DNA of 64,000 bases from Circinella umbellata (GCA_025093555.1 JAIWNF010000041.1:124001-188000), one strand, 5' to 3'. Positions 47,605 through 59,718 are shown, counted from the stretch's first letter. Notes: generated by a model not told the origin, from the letters alone. Translations and numbers: made by a program.

Positions 47605-48243
47605 TTGTTACAATTGTAAGGTTGGGGTTTTTGATATGATGGTGGCGATATTATTGTGTTAACCAAAGAGATTAGACTTAAAAGTTGTTGAGTAAAATAA
47701 ATTTCATATATCACTCAAAAGGAAGAAAGAGGCTAAGACTTATAATGTCATATGAGAAAAGTAATAAATGTGGGAGCTTATCTTGGACTTATTATATGCC
47801 AGACCACAAAAGAAGAAATTTCACTTGGAAATATGAGTCGGATTAATTATTCAAAAAGTGGATATAAAAGTATTTTATTTAAAAAAAAATGTAAAGATAA
47901 GAAGCTAAACTAAAAGTATTTGATCAATTCGATCCTATTTATACTATTTACTATAACGTTTAATAATATTTAATAACTATAAAAACTAGTTAATAACCGT
48001 TAATGTTTCTTGATACTGTATTATTAAAACTATTTAATAATCATTAATGTTTCTTGATATTTATTAAAGATATTCAATAATTAATGGTGTTTTTCCTATC
48101 ATTAGCATCCACCAATGAAATTCACTCTTAATTTAGGCAAATTATAATATCCATTTTAATACTATATTTATTATTACTACTGATTTTTGTTTGTATGAGG
48201 ATAGAGAAAATATGAGGGGAAAGGTTTTTTGTGGACGTAACAA
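47605..48243. mobile_element. 639-bp insertion with TA target duplication, MITE-like
   Basis: Copy A reads TATCATGATATGAATATTG at 34,313. In copy A' the same site is split: CATGATA, then TTGTTAC...GTAACAA, then TATGAATATTG. This gives a TA target duplication with 7-bp inverted ends TTGTTAC/GTAACAA (or ATAT with 6-bp ends). The interior is non-coding and holds repeats of TTAATAA and of AATGTTTCTTGATA. It fits a short non-autonomous Tc1/mariner-like element, but the terminal repeats are very short. Confidence 0.6.
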
Positions 48244-49597
48244 TATGAATATTGAAAATTGTGTCAAAGGACCATAGTGTACACGAGAAGAGAAAACATT
48301 TTTTTTACCGGAATTTTTCTTTTTAGGTTGAATGTATTTGCGAAAATAATCTCGATGTATTGTACTATATTTATTACATATCAAAGATACATTTGCTTAT
48401 CTAGAGCAAGTTTTATTTTTCCTTCTTGTTTTTGAAATGAGCCTCTAACTTATTATGTACTGTATTAAACAAGTCAACTCTCCTTCCTGTTAGAAAACAT
48501 GATTTGTAAGTTGTCATAACATTAGATGTATTGATATAAAACATGTTGAGGACTTGTAGAGATAAATTTTATCAACAACATGGTCAAATTTAACCATCCG
48601 CGGAAGTAATTGCCATCATGCGGTTGCTATAACTGTATACTTTAATTCAACATTTCGGTCCTGCGCCTGTAGTTGTTGTTAATGTTAACAATCTTTTCAT
48701 TTTCCAATACAAAAAAATGTTACTCTAATCCACTTTCTTCCATTGCTGCCCTGTTCTTTTAAACGGGCAATGTTACTACAACAGTTACCAATAGTAGGCC
48801 TGGAACTCCCACTATTGACAACAACCAACAAAGTAAAAGTAAAATCTCTATTTTAGTGTGTAAGATTGAAGATTATATAAATGGAAATAGAAAAAACTAC
48901 TTTATTGTTTTCCGGTTGGAATTCTCATCTGTACATAACAATTCATGTCACAGCATCCGTTGTATAATATAGATACTGTTACGCGAACTGTTAGACAAAT
49001 TACGTAGGTAATCATCAATTTTGTAGCAACCATCACTGTGTATTATAGCCTTATAGTAGGATGATAAATAAATAAAAAAAACCGAAAATGTGAATTTGAT
49101 GACATTGCATATCAGTAATTTGCTTATGGAATTATGCGTGATGGCCTAGATGTTCTTTTATTCGTCCCATAAATGTACGATGGAAATATAAACAAAGGGG
49201 AGAGCTGAGGTACCGTTTTAGTAACCCTTTATAATTTACTAATTTTATCAGCTGACATGAAAGAGTACGTAACAGATAAAGTAATAATAAAAAAGGTAGT
49301 CAATATTTGCGCAAGTTCATCGAATAGCTGGTTTATCAAATCGTGGGTCATTTTATCAAGTATATTTAACGTTATGTATTGAGAAATGTTCCCGTTTTAC
49401 TCAAAATACCGGTTTAAAGCTGGATGGTTTACTTTATTATTATTACTACTAATATATGTTTATACATATACATATATATATAACTTTTTTATGATCGCTT
49501 TTCTTGAATCAAAAACTTCTTTTTCTCTTTTCTTCCCGTTAAAGTTAATACGCTCCTTTTTTAATCTTACTATTACAAGCATTTCATCATAACAATT
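48244..49597. other. Intergenic, duplicated thiolase-PB1 spacer
   Basis: Diverged counterpart of 34,322-35,710. It carries the PB1 upstream signature near 49,313-49,560 (AAGTTCATCGAATAGCTGG...CTTGAATCAAAAAC...ACGCTCC). No gene. Confidence 0.6.
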
Positions 49598-49997
49598 ATG
49601 GAACCACCTGGAAAAGAGTATATTACAATAAAGGTTATATGCAACGAGTCCTCATTAGGCCCTATATTTCGGTTTTTTGTTCCAAAGAACATTACCATGT
49701 GTGAACTACGAGACAAGGTTTTCATTATATATATAATATCAAAGTAGAAGAGTATTTATTTGTTATTGTAAGGTTCAAATTCTAACGATATGAAATTTGA
49801 TTTTTTATTATTATATAACAAAGATTGGATACCGAAGAAATAAAGCATATGAACAGTTTCCGGCACAATTATGTTATCGAGACGACGCCAATGATCTTAT
49901 TCAGCTGGAATATGATGAAGATTTAGATTGTGCTTTAAACAGACATCCAGGGTCATTAAACTCAGTTACCTTTCTCTGTGTTATTCTTGAATATTAA
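49598..49997 (+). CDS. Stand-alone PB1-domain mini-protein, copy 3 (intact)
   Basis: Exons 49598-49717 and 49824-49997, phase-0 intron of 106 bp, 97 residues. Basic strand KEYITIKVICNESS, then IFRFFVPKNITMCELRDK. OPCA region QLCYRDDANDLIQLEYDEDL followed by DCALNR. Relative to copy 1 it has a three-codon insertion in the first loop (SLGPIF) and many replacements between the core strands, while the lysine, the Y-x-D-D and the D-E-D-L acidic residues are unchanged. That pattern suggests purifying selection (to be tested). Tail-to-tail with serine-rich copy 3. Confidence 0.78.
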
Positions 49998-51001
49998 AAA
50001 TATAAAATGCCCTGTTACTTTTTAAATTACTTCTATTATTCCTTTTGTACATGATTTTGCAAAAAAGATCATGTTTAATGATAAATCAAGATATGTATGA
50101 AGACGCACCTTATACAAACATTTTTCCTTCAAATAAAAAAAAATATAATAAAAGACAGAATAATACAAGAGAATAATGGGAGGACGCTATACTTACAAGC
50201 TTTTTATTGAATTTTGATATTTTTTTTTAAAAAACAAATTCGTTGATTGATAAAACTTCTGAATTTTAACATTTTCTATTTGTATAATTATTCATTATAT
50301 TGTTGTTCAGACGTATACTGTACATTGTCGATATTAAAAGAACGCAATTAATCATTCTAAACTACATATATAAAGGTATCTGTTTTTTGGGTTTTTTTCT
50401 AAAATAATATCAGAATAGATTAACAACTAGGGATAGCTGATGTCAGTTATAACTTATTACGGTAAGAATAACTGTACTATAGTAAAAACTGTCACTCTTT
50501 TTTTTTATAATATTACGTATTGAAAACCACGCACATAGTATTTTTTACTCGATATCATCGATGTCGCTAGCATCTGTATATATCAACTATTATATAAACA
50601 GTCCCACGTTGATGTAATTTTTTATGATTGGGTCAAAAGTATGTTGTGAAATTAAATAGCAAGACAATTTTAATTTTTCCTCATAATCCAATTTTTTTAT
50701 GCTACTCTGAGATTATTAAACACACAACATATTATTTCAATCCAGACATTCATAATGGATTTTAATTTCTTTGAGATTGTTTTTGCTAAGCGATCAAATT
50801 CTCAAAAGAAAGAGCAGATAAAATAGCTAAAAGATATATACGTACGTATTATAATGGTATTAATTTATTATATAAGTGATATTTCTATAATGCTACTGTA
50901 GTATATGTATATGAGATAGCATAAGGGCGGGGAATAAGTGTTTATCTAAAAATCTAGGTCTATATTATACGTTATAATAATGATATTGTTATGCAAAAAA
51001 T
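49998..51001. other. Shared 3' region of the third convergent pair
   Basis: Counterpart of 36,114-37,152. The right half is almost identical to it, the left half less so. No gene. Confidence 0.5.
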
Positions 51002-51274
51002 CTACTTTCGGAGTAAAAGATAATCGGCCTTGGTTTGATAAGAAGTAGTAGCTCTGGGTGAATTTTGATTTTTTAGTCCGTCAAAAAGATTCTTTGACTT
51101 CTTCATCAAATGACTTGAGATTGATGATCTTGCTGACTGCTTTTCAAGAGATTCTGTACTAGTAGTACTATTGCAGGAAGTAGATTGGTGACTAGCATTG
51201 TCCAAAGTTAAGCCATATCGAAGCTGATTAAAGTCAACATTATTAATTGAGTCTTGGGATGATGAGGAAAGCAT
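51002..51274 (-). CDS. Serine-rich YLLxRK mini-protein, copy 3
   Basis: Single exon, 90 residues, near-identical to copy 1 (a handful of replacements such as N/K in SLEKQSARSS and S/R before ATTSYQ). It ends SYQTKADYLLLRK. Upstream sequence is also nearly identical, including the GTGGCTATGGCG element at 51,542-51,561 and the TATAAATA-like box. Because the neighbouring PB1 copies 1 and 3 are far less alike, this gene was probably homogenised by gene conversion or copied more recently. Confidence 0.75.
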   Translation of the reverse strand: MLSSSSQDSINNVDFNQLRYGLTLDNASHQSTSCNSTTSTESLEKQSARSSISSHLMKKSKNLFDGLKNQNSPRATTSYQTKADYLLLRK

Positions 51275-51541
51275 AATTGTTCTTGGTTTTATTTTTTGTC
51301 TTGTTTTATTTGATGAATAAAAAAAAAAGAATGATTTTCTTGAGGATGTTTGTGATAATGGATCTAATTCAGAATCAGATCAAAATGGTTGACTATTTAT
51401 ACAAAATTTTATTATCAGGACAATACTATTTGATTACAAATAGATTTCTTGATCCAAGTACATAAAATGGTTCTCTTGATCCGCAGCTCGGGGTTTTCAT
51501 ACATTATTAATGTAATCGGCGATGCAGCAAAAGGCAATTCT

Positions 51542-51561
51542 AAAAATGTGGCTATGGCGTT
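51542..51561 (-). promoter_or_regulatory. Conserved GTGGCTATGGCG upstream element, copy 3
   Basis: AAAAATGTGGCTATGGCGTT, about 270-285 bp upstream of the start of serine-rich copy 3; identical to the copy 1 element. Confidence 0.6.
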
Positions 51562-53160
51562 GTAATGTCCGACCAATAAAAATTCACCATTCTTATACAA
51601 TGCCAAGTCATAAGAGATTCTTATACAATCCCCAATACGTGGAGTATGTTCAACCGCTGCCAAGGTGCATAAAATAAAAGTTAGTTTTCCTCGATGTACC
51701 TTATTTCCGTATTATTACTCCAGATTCAGCGTCATATAAATCGTATTATGGTTACACAGAGATCTGGTCTCTGACAAGTAAATAACAGAGTATTAATAAG
51801 CGATATAATCTCGCTTCATTATATTTACAGATCAATACGTTTATGGCTTTACTATCCTATATGGTTAAAAAATAAATAGAATAATGATATTCACATGTCC
51901 GTTCCTTATATGTCTTCTTCAATTTATTGTTCGATAAATCGTGTGTATGATTGTAATAATCCATATCCGGCAGTATTATTTTTCAATAGACTTCAAGATC
52001 TTTTGGTAAAAAGACATTATTCACACTATTTTGATATTTAATTTTTCTATGCTTTGCAACTGCATGAGGCGTTACGGTAAAGAAATGATACTGAAGTTGA
52101 GTATAATTATAACATAGTCTCAACCATCGAGGACGTTTTATCGGATTATTCATATAATATGTCCGATTTCAGGTGTAATTACCACCTTTTTTGGGATTTT
52201 GATTTTTTTTTCTTTTTCGAATCAAAAGCAACTGCGCAGCACGACTATACTAAAAAAAGTTAAAAGGACACTTGCATCTCTTCCTGTTCTTCTCATTTTC
52301 AACAGAGCTTATTTTCTGCTTTTGCTGGAATGTATATCTTGACATGATGGTACTGCTGTGAGTTCCAAGTTAAAAAAAATGATGCAATGTTTATTCGTGA
52401 AACCAAAAGGTATATAGACTAGAAACGCATCATGACTCATTGAATCTCACATAGTACATATCTATTTCAAAGTACTTGTCACCACTTTATTTTAATTATT
52501 TTATATTAAATACAATCATTTATATTTATCTATATGTTTTCATATAATAACATAATTGAACACTTTTACCAAACGTCATCTTTTTTTTCCCGATCAATCA
52601 AGGTTCATTTTGTTCATGGCACTTGTTTTTCTCAACTTTAAATATTTTATCATTCCTCATTTGTTTTTCAACGCAGAGATACTGCATTCCAATACGTAAA
52701 TACAATCGGTACTGCTAATTTTAGGGATATAAACATGGATAATAATGGTTTGTCAATTTTTTCCTTGTGCAAACTTTTAGCTCGCTTCTTTGTCATCTAT
52801 CTGCTTTATCCCCATATTTTAATCCGCCTAACCGTCTGATACACATACTTCTACTGTATTTTTAACGTATGCCTTATTTTTCATGATGATAATGGAAGAA
52901 CCGAAATTTTGTTTTCAATCCGAATCGTATTGCCCTGAAGAGATAAATATAAATTTTGTTTATCTAAATAGTGATGTCATAAAAAGCTCATAGTAGACGA
53001 AATCAGAAGATTATAACACAAATTCAAGATTGTGTAAAAGTAAATTGACATTTGCTTAATCATATAGTGCAGTGAACGTAAAGAAAATATTAGTAATATT
53101 GCTACTATTTACTTACACAAGATCAGATATCGGTGTAACTATCACTACCATAAGTTGGAT
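51562..53160. other. Head-to-head promoter region of serine-rich copies 3 and 4
   Basis: Same organisation as 37,712-39,419. It is near-identical to that region up to about 52,000 and then diverged. A block at 52,860-53,045 corresponds to 39,035-39,280 and 46,615-46,855. Confidence 0.6.
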
Positions 53161-53180
53161 AACGCCACAGCCACGTTTTT
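53161..53180 (+). promoter_or_regulatory. Conserved CGCCACAGCCACGTTTTT upstream element, copy 4
   Basis: Located about 270-285 bp before ATG 53,447; a TATATAAATA box follows at about 53,323. Confidence 0.6.
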
Positions 53181-53446
53181 ATAATTACCTTTTGTTGCAT
53201 GACTGATTACATTAGTAAGATATCCAGATCCCGGACCTCGGGATTAAATAAAAGTCATTTTATTTTACTCTCGATCAAAAAATATATTTGTAATCAAATA
53301 GTGCTGTCATGATGATGAACGTTTATATAAATACTCAATAATTCTTCTTTAATCCTGGATCATAATTATTATCACAAACTCTCAAGAAAATCAGAATCCT
53401 TTTTTCTTTATTTAATAAGAAGACAAAAATTAAACCAAGAACAACG

Positions 53447-53722
53447 ATGCTTTCATCATCATCATCATCTCAAAGTTCAATCCAAAATGTTGATTTCAAT
53501 CAACTTCGTTATGGTTTATCTTTGGACAATGGTAGTCATCAATCTATTTCCAGGAAAAGTACTACTAGTACATGCTCTCTCGGAAAGCAGTCAGAAAGAT
53601 CAACACTCTCAAGTGATTTAAAGAAAAAATCAAAGAGTCCTTTGGACAGGCTAAAAAAACAAAACTCACCTGGTGCCACTGGTTATCAAGCTAAGGCCGA
53701 TTATCTTCTATTCCGAAAATAG
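53447..53722 (+). CDS. Serine-rich YLLxRK mini-protein, copy 4
   Basis: Single exon, 91 residues: MLSSSSSSQSSIQNVDFNQL at the start, SLDNGSHQSISRKS in the middle, SERSTLSSDLKKKSKSPLDR, and the end TGYQAKADYLLFRK. The TCA repeat at the start codes extra serines compared with copies 1-3. It carries Phe instead of Leu in the final YLLFRK, like copies 5-7. It should pair with a PB1 gene downstream on the minus strand; only a remnant is left there. Confidence 0.75.
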   Translation: MLSSSSSSQSSIQNVDFNQLRYGLSLDNGSHQSISRKSTTSTCSLGKQSERSTLSSDLKKKSKSPLDRLKKQNSPGATGYQAKADYLLFRK

Positions 53723-54804
53723 AACTTTGAATTATTATGTAAACCGTGTAATATATACAATTATATTCCACTCCATATGCAATACGACAATAGACCACTC
53801 CATATATGCAAATACCATAGAAAAAACATTTTATATCATATAATAAATCAATGTCATTTTAATAATGATCTAAATCAATTACTTCTTTTTGTTTATCTTA
53901 TAAGCCTGCTACAGTACGTATAAAAGAAAAACTATTGAGTACGCATTGTTGTTATGTACATGTGTATTGGTAACAACGTTTTTGTAAGATGTTGAAAACA
54001 ATTTAGTCATAGCTACGTAAAACAAAAATTACAATATTTTAAATAGTTGTACACCCAGATGTGTTAATCACCCACTTCCTTGAATTGCGGCATCATTTTT
54101 TTTACCTTTTCCTTTGGATAAAGAAGTAAAACAACTTATTTGATATAAGGATGTACTGTAAATTATAAAAAGATTCTTATGTTTCTGTTGGGTGTTCTAT
54201 AAGTAGACCAGAACTACTACTTCTATCGCTTTTCATTATGTTATTGTTTTATAAAAATTTCAAACATATGCTTGAGATTATCCGTCAAAGTGATTTTATC
54301 ACTTGAATTAAAGCCACTGCTGGAGATAAAGTCGGAAAATAATTTATTAAAAGTAGCTAATTAGCAGTACTATAGGTGAGCAATCAACAATTTGTAGTGT
54401 AATTCTATAGGTGGACTAGAAAATTATTACCATCTTAGAATCAATACGTAACCATGTTAACACAATATGAGTCACGACGAACTCCATTTTATCAACACTC
54501 AGATGAATATTCAAAGGGCTACGTAGCAATAAAAAAGCTTTAAGAATGGTGTACTGACGTTCACGTCTTCTTGATATTTTTCCATTCTTTGGTTGCATCA
54601 TCATTTTTTTATTCCACCATATATCTTTTATTTAACAAGAAACCACGCTATAATATGGCTACATACGTAACAGATTTTTTTATTTTTGATTAAACACGAT
54701 ACTATTACATGTGTTGGTTTTTGCTCTAAACAGCGTGAAAAGAATAGAAGCAATTTTGGATATCTGATTTGTACGATGTAAGTATGGGAACTATTTTATA
54801 TCCT
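53723..54804. other. Intergenic, no supported gene
   Basis: AT-rich DNA between serine-rich copy 4 and the PB1 remnant. A 62-codon frame at 54,416-54,604 has no motif. Confidence 0.5.
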
Positions 54805-54909
54805 TTATTTCATAATAACATAAAGATACGTAGCCGCGCTTGAGAACCCTGGGGTGCGGTTTAAAGCACAATCTAGATCTTCTTCATATTTCAGTCGAAT
54901 AAGATACCC
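54805..54909 (-). pseudogene. PB1 mini-gene copy 4, only the end of exon 2 remains
   Basis: Minus-strand reading LIRLKYEEDLDCALNRTPGF followed by SSAATYLYVIMK and a stop: the second half of the OPCA motif plus tail. Exon 1 and the start of exon 2 are missing. The PB1 upstream signature (CCATTAAACCGGTATTCG, inverted) follows directly at about 54,910-54,970, so an internal deletion removed the rest. Confidence 0.8.
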
Positions 54910-54974
54910 TTAGACTGGAGCCCGTCAAATTGGTATCCATTAAACCGGTATTCGACAAACTTGCCATTGATACT

Positions 54975-55240
54975 TCTGATGATGAGGAAAGCATTGTTAT
55001 TCTTAGTTTTATGCTGTTGTAATAAATAAAGAAAAAGGGAATGTCCATTTTTAGGATCCTTGTGATACGTTATAAATCTAATTCAGAATTGAAGCAGAGC
55101 TGTTACGCGTTTATATAAAGTTAGATTGTCATGACAGCACTGAATGATTGTATATAATATATATATATATTTGTTGATTTAAGAAAATAAAATGGCTTTT
55201 GTTATCCACAGCTCAGAATTTTCATGCATTATTACATGAA
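54975..55240 (-). pseudogene. Serine-rich copy 8, only start codon region and promoter remain
   Basis: The minus-strand ATG is at 54,994 with CTTTCCTCATCATCA after it (about six codons), then the sequence breaks into the PB1 upstream region. Upstream, the leader (TTATTCTTAGTTTTAT), a TTTATATAAAG box near 55,111, CATGACAGCACT near 55,130 and CACAGCTCAGAATTTTCATG near 55,208 match the other serine-rich promoters. Confidence 0.7.
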
Positions 55241-56068
55241 TACTTACAATTTTTTTTATAGAACAATTCTCTCGATATGCAAGGTTTTGTACCAAGCTGA
55301 TGAAATACCGGTTCGACATTTTAGATTCAGCTAGTAGTAATATAACATATGTAGTGGAAGATTAAGTAAGCTGTACAAGATAAAAAGATGATGTACTGCA
55401 GCTAGTTGTGTAAGCTTGTTTTGCTACGTACTGTAAACATAACCATTCGTAATGAAAATTATGACATAGCGAGTGGATGGCTTGATGGTTTTATAACAAA
55501 AGATGTACGTATTGATATAAAACATGGTGAGCAACTATATTGTATAAATTTGTAGAGATAAATTGTGTCGACAACATAAGCGCTTATAAAATGATAAATA
55601 CGAACCACATAAAAAAAGATAAACAAGAAAATTAAAGCATAAATATAAAGCTAATGCTATTACTATTAACTTCTTGATGATATTTCATGTGATGACTTGG
55701 GTATAGTGGTTTCTTATTCGCACCATAAGTGCATTATGGAAATTTACACAAAAATAAAAGTTGTCATATTGTTTTAGTGAGCCTACATATTACAAATTTC
55801 ATCAATCAATATTGAAGAGTAATAGTATATAAAACAATACAAAACAGCAGTAAATATTTGCGCAAATACATCAAATACCAGTTATCAAAATTGCGAGTCA
55901 TTTTACTAAGTATACAAAAAGTAACTGAGAAATGCCACACGTTTACCAATATACCGGCTCTTAAGGGGTTCCAGTATAACGGTAAATCACTGGATGACTT
56001 CAATTAAAAACCTTTTTTCTGTTTTCTCCTTTTAATAGTACTATTACAAGTATTTAACAATAACATTA
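55241..56068. other. Intergenic with a third copy of the thiolase-PB1 spacer
   Basis: About 55,510-55,580 (TATAAAACATGGTGAGCA...TAGAGATAAATTGTGTC) matches 34,617-34,670 and 48,535-48,580. The PB1 upstream signature is present before 56,069. No gene. Confidence 0.55.
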
Positions 56069-56519
56069 ATGGAACAGCCTACGGAAGAGTATATTACTAT
56101 AAAGGTTATGATCGAAGACTCCCCGTATACCCAGAAGTATCGGGGTTTTGTTCGAAAGAACATTACTATGGATGAGCTCCCAACTAAAGTCTTTATTTTT
56201 ATTTTCTATCAAAATATAATATCATAGTATAAGTATTTATTTGTTTTGTGCAGTTCGTATTCTAACGATATGGAATTTAATTTTTTTATTACGTATTATA
56301 TAACAAAAGATTGGAAAACGAAAAAATATGGGTGGCAGTCTACTTCTATAACGTTATCGAGACACAAACAACGATCTTATTGAATTGTAAAATGACGAAG
56401 ATCTAGATTGTGCTTTGAACCGACAGGCAGGATTTATAAAAGCAACTACCTATCTCTGTGTTATTCCCCCCCCTCCGTTAAAAGAGATATATAAAATGAC
56501 CTCAGCACTTGAATCGTAA
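56069..56519 (+). pseudogene. PB1 mini-gene copy 5, disrupted
   Basis: Exon 1 (from ATG 56,069) still reads MEQPTEEYITIKVMIEDSP and then GFVRKNITMDELPTK. The donor changes to AAAGTCTTT. In exon 2 the frame is lost in the first half. In the OPCA region the codon after NNDLIEL is TAA where other copies have GAA or AAA, followed by NDEDLDCALNRQAGF. The tail runs into a C-rich stretch. Clearly non-functional as a PB1 protein. Confidence 0.8.
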
Positions 56520-57673
56520 ACAGAACTGCTATCCTAAATTGTGCCTATTTCTTTCACACGTGATTTAGGAAGTATACACAAGAGTACGTAAAAAGATCAC
56601 GTTCAATCAAAAATAAAAAAAATATGTACGTGCGGAACATGACATATATACCAACATTTTTTGTTCAAATGAAAAAAAAAAGATATAATAAAACAGAATA
56701 TGATACAAGCAAAGAATCGAAGAACGTTAACTACAAGTTTTCTATTGATCTTTGATATATCTTTTTTTCATTTTGTTCATTGATAAAAGCTTTGAATTTA
56801 TTCGATTTGATGTATATGTGCTTATTTTATTGTTGCTCAGATCTAGTTTCACTGTCGATAACAAAAAATGTTTTCAATCATCATATTTTAATTTTCCAAG
56901 TGATGTATACGTACTGTATTGAGTTACTTACTACTACGTACAGTACAATGCAAATAAATAGTTTTGTGCAGTACAATACGCTGGTTGTTCAGGTGTAGCA
57001 TTTATAGTCGACTACTCAAAATGCTATTTAGGTTTCTTATAAACAAAAACGTTTTTTAACCGGTTTCTTTTATCCAAGAATAGTATTACTTTCTTTAAAA
57101 AAGATTAGAAAATGGACTTAGTAGATAATCTAAAGGATGCGTTTTAAGCTTTTAAAAGTTAAAGATATTTTTAAAGACGACAGTTAAACCGCATAAATGG
57201 CTATGGTTTGATGGCCTAGACCCCAACAGAAACATAAGAATTTTTCTATTAGTCACAGAACAGTTAGAAAGAGGGATGTTTCACTTTTTTTTTATTCAGA
57301 CGAAAGACAAAAAAAGGATTGTGCGAGTTCGACAAAGTTAGTGATAATCACATTTGATTGTACAACTTGCTAAATTGGATTTTTATGTTTTGTGACTATA
57401 TAATATACAACAGTGGCGGCTACTAGTACATACTGTTGCAGCAATTTATTCAAGTTATTGTTTGTTTAGTAATGTCATAACATACAGTAAACAAAAAAAA
57501 ATGAGGAGTTGATAATATAGATCATCATTAATATGGCATTGACTTATTATATATTATAGAATAGCATTTAATATACCTAGATGGTAACATATGTTGGGTA
57601 GGAACTGATTTTTTTATCTATTATAGAATAAGGGTTTATATTACAAGGTATAATATTATCGTTATACAGAATT
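56520..57673. other. Shared 3' region of the fifth pair
   Basis: AT-rich, diverged from the equivalent regions at 36.1 and 50.0 kb. The 72-codon frame at 56,780-56,998 is low complexity. No gene. Confidence 0.5.
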
Positions 57674-57949
57674 CTATTTTCGGAATAAAAGATAATCGGC
57701 CTTGTCTTGATAACTAGTGACACCAGGTGGGTTTTGGTTTTTAACCCGTCCAAAAGAATCTTTGATTTCTTCTTCAAATTGCTTCCGATTGATGATCTTG
57801 CTGACTGCTTTTCGACGGAGCTTGTACCAGTAGTACTATTGCTGGAAGTAGATTGATGACTACCATTATCCAAAGATAAACCATAACGAAGTTGATTGAA
57901 ATCAACATTTTGGATTGAGCCTTGAGATGATGATGAGGGAGGAAAGCAT
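57674..57949 (-). pseudogene. Serine-rich copy 5, two frameshifts
   Basis: Begins at ATG 57,949. Just after CTTTCCTCC a one-base gain relative to the family puts the QGSIQNVDF-like region in another frame. The frame is then good through DNGSHQSTSSNSTTGTSS and SARSSIGSNLKKKSKILLDG. A missing A in the LKNQN region shifts it again before the family ending (DKADYLLFRK in the third frame). The upstream element and TATA-like box are retained. Confidence 0.75.
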
Positions 57950-59700
57950 TGTTGTGTTCTTGGTTTGTCCTGTTATGTTTTTCTTGAGAATTTGTGATAA
58001 TGGGTATACTCCAGAAGCTCACAAAATTATTGAAATATATATATATAAACTATCATTGCCATGACAGCACTGTTTGATTACAAATATATTTTTTGATCCA
58101 AAGTAAAATAAAATGACTTTTTTTTTAATCCGGAGGTTCGGGATTTGCATATCTTACTAATGTAATAAACAATGCAACAAAAGGTAAATTATAAAAATGT
58201 GGCTGTGGCGTTATTTAAATTATGGTAATATATAGTTAATTACACTGATATCTGATCTTGTGTAAGTAAATAAAAGCAATATTATCAAGCAATTTCATTT
58301 CGGTTTGTTGTACTGTAGGTATGGCTGAACAAGTATCCCGCTTACTATTCTAGGTAACCGAAAGATAAAAATACCGTCCTTTAGTGATGTTAGCTTATTT
58401 TTTTTATTTCTTTTCATGATATACTAATTCCTTTCTACACACTTGTATAAAAATTATTATGACATCGCTAGTTTGGGCAAAACAAAAATTTATAGTTACG
58501 TATCTCTTGTTTAAGACAATAAAAATTTGTATTCAAGATTACAAGTTCGGTTTTCTGTTCTTTATCATTTCCGAAAATAGGATACATGTTTAAAATATAC
58601 TAAAAAAGAATAAGTATCGAATAGTGGGACGAATTGAAATATAAGAATAAACAAATAAGAGAAAAGCCAAGACATTTTGCGATTATTTTCATCAAATGAT
58701 CGTATTTTTATAATAAAAACAAATAGAGTGACACGACGTGAACCAGTTACAGTTGAGAAAAGCAAGAGTCGTGAACAAGATAAATGTGGATAGACAGGGA
58801 ACAAAATGATGTTTGCTGCGTACCGGCACTATACTAAAAATATTTGATAGGGTTTAATCATGTTATTATATATACCACATAATGTATATAAAGATAAATG
58901 ATTTTATTCAACTTAGGTAATAATATGTAAGAATAAAATAGTGATACGGTTACTATTAATAATATGTAATATCTGAAGAAGAATAGCATTTATGTATAAT
59001 CTTTGGTGAGTCATTATGCGTTTCTAGTACTTACGTATTACATATCACTTTGGAATTTACGGGGTAGTCATGAGGGCATTTTATTCTCCAGTTGGAACTC
59101 ACAGCAGTAACATGACAAACATAAATTCCAAAAACAGGCAATAATCTCTGTTAATCTGGAAAAAAAAAAAAAAAAGGTAGATCCTTTTTAAGTGTCATTT
59201 TTAGTATTGTTGTGCTGCGCAATTGCTTTCGATTTAACGAAAAATAGAAATTCAAATACGTAGCAGATAGAGATGATGATGCGTACAGCTGATAATGAAC
59301 ATATGAGTGATCCAATTAGACTTTCGCAATGGTCAACCCTATTTTATTATAATAATTAATAACAATACTACTTCTTTATAGTAACACATGATGCTCTCGC
59401 AGTAGCATAAAAAAGGGGATTAATTAGTAAAATAGTTTAGATATTGTGTTTTTACTAAAAGATATTGGAGGTTGTCCAAATAATACTGCCATTCAATAGA
59501 TCCACGCCAGAACAATATGATATATGTTAAAAATTGATAAAAAAAAAACTAACATGCAAATTAAATGACATCAACTTATTTTTTGATCATATGGCACAAT
59601 AGAGCACCGCACTTTGTTAGACAACTTTGCTTAATAATACGAACTGTTGTTTGCTTGCCCAAGATCAGATCTCCGTGTAACCATTATTTCACCTAAATAA
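57950..59700. other. Head-to-head promoter region of serine-rich copies 5 and 6
   Basis: Contains the copy 5 upstream element at 58,193-58,212 (AAAAATGTGGCTGTGGCGTT) and otherwise AT-rich DNA. A 79-codon frame at 58,565-58,804 is not supported. An A run of about 15 is at 59,161. Confidence 0.55.
58193..58212 (-). promoter_or_regulatory. Conserved GTGGCTGTGGCG upstream element, copy 5
   Basis: AAAAATGTGGCTGTGGCGTT, about 245-265 bp upstream of the ATG at 57,949, preceded by GCAACAAAAGGTAA. Confidence 0.6.
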
Positions 59701-59718
59701 CGCAGCAGCATTATTTTT
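59701..59718 (+). promoter_or_regulatory. Upstream element, degenerate, copy 6
   Basis: CGCAGCAGCATTATTTTT, about 260-275 bp before ATG 59,976. It keeps the CGC-CAGC core and the following T run, and GAGCTGCGGATC follows as at other copies. Confidence 0.5.

Larger units (their letters stand above)
46856..53050 (+). repeat. Segmental duplication, copy A'
   Basis: Second copy of 33,597-39,280: thiolase tail, PB1 gene, serine-rich gene and its long upstream region, in the same order. It is longer than copy A mainly because of the 639-bp insertion at 47,605-48,243. Confidence 0.85.
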
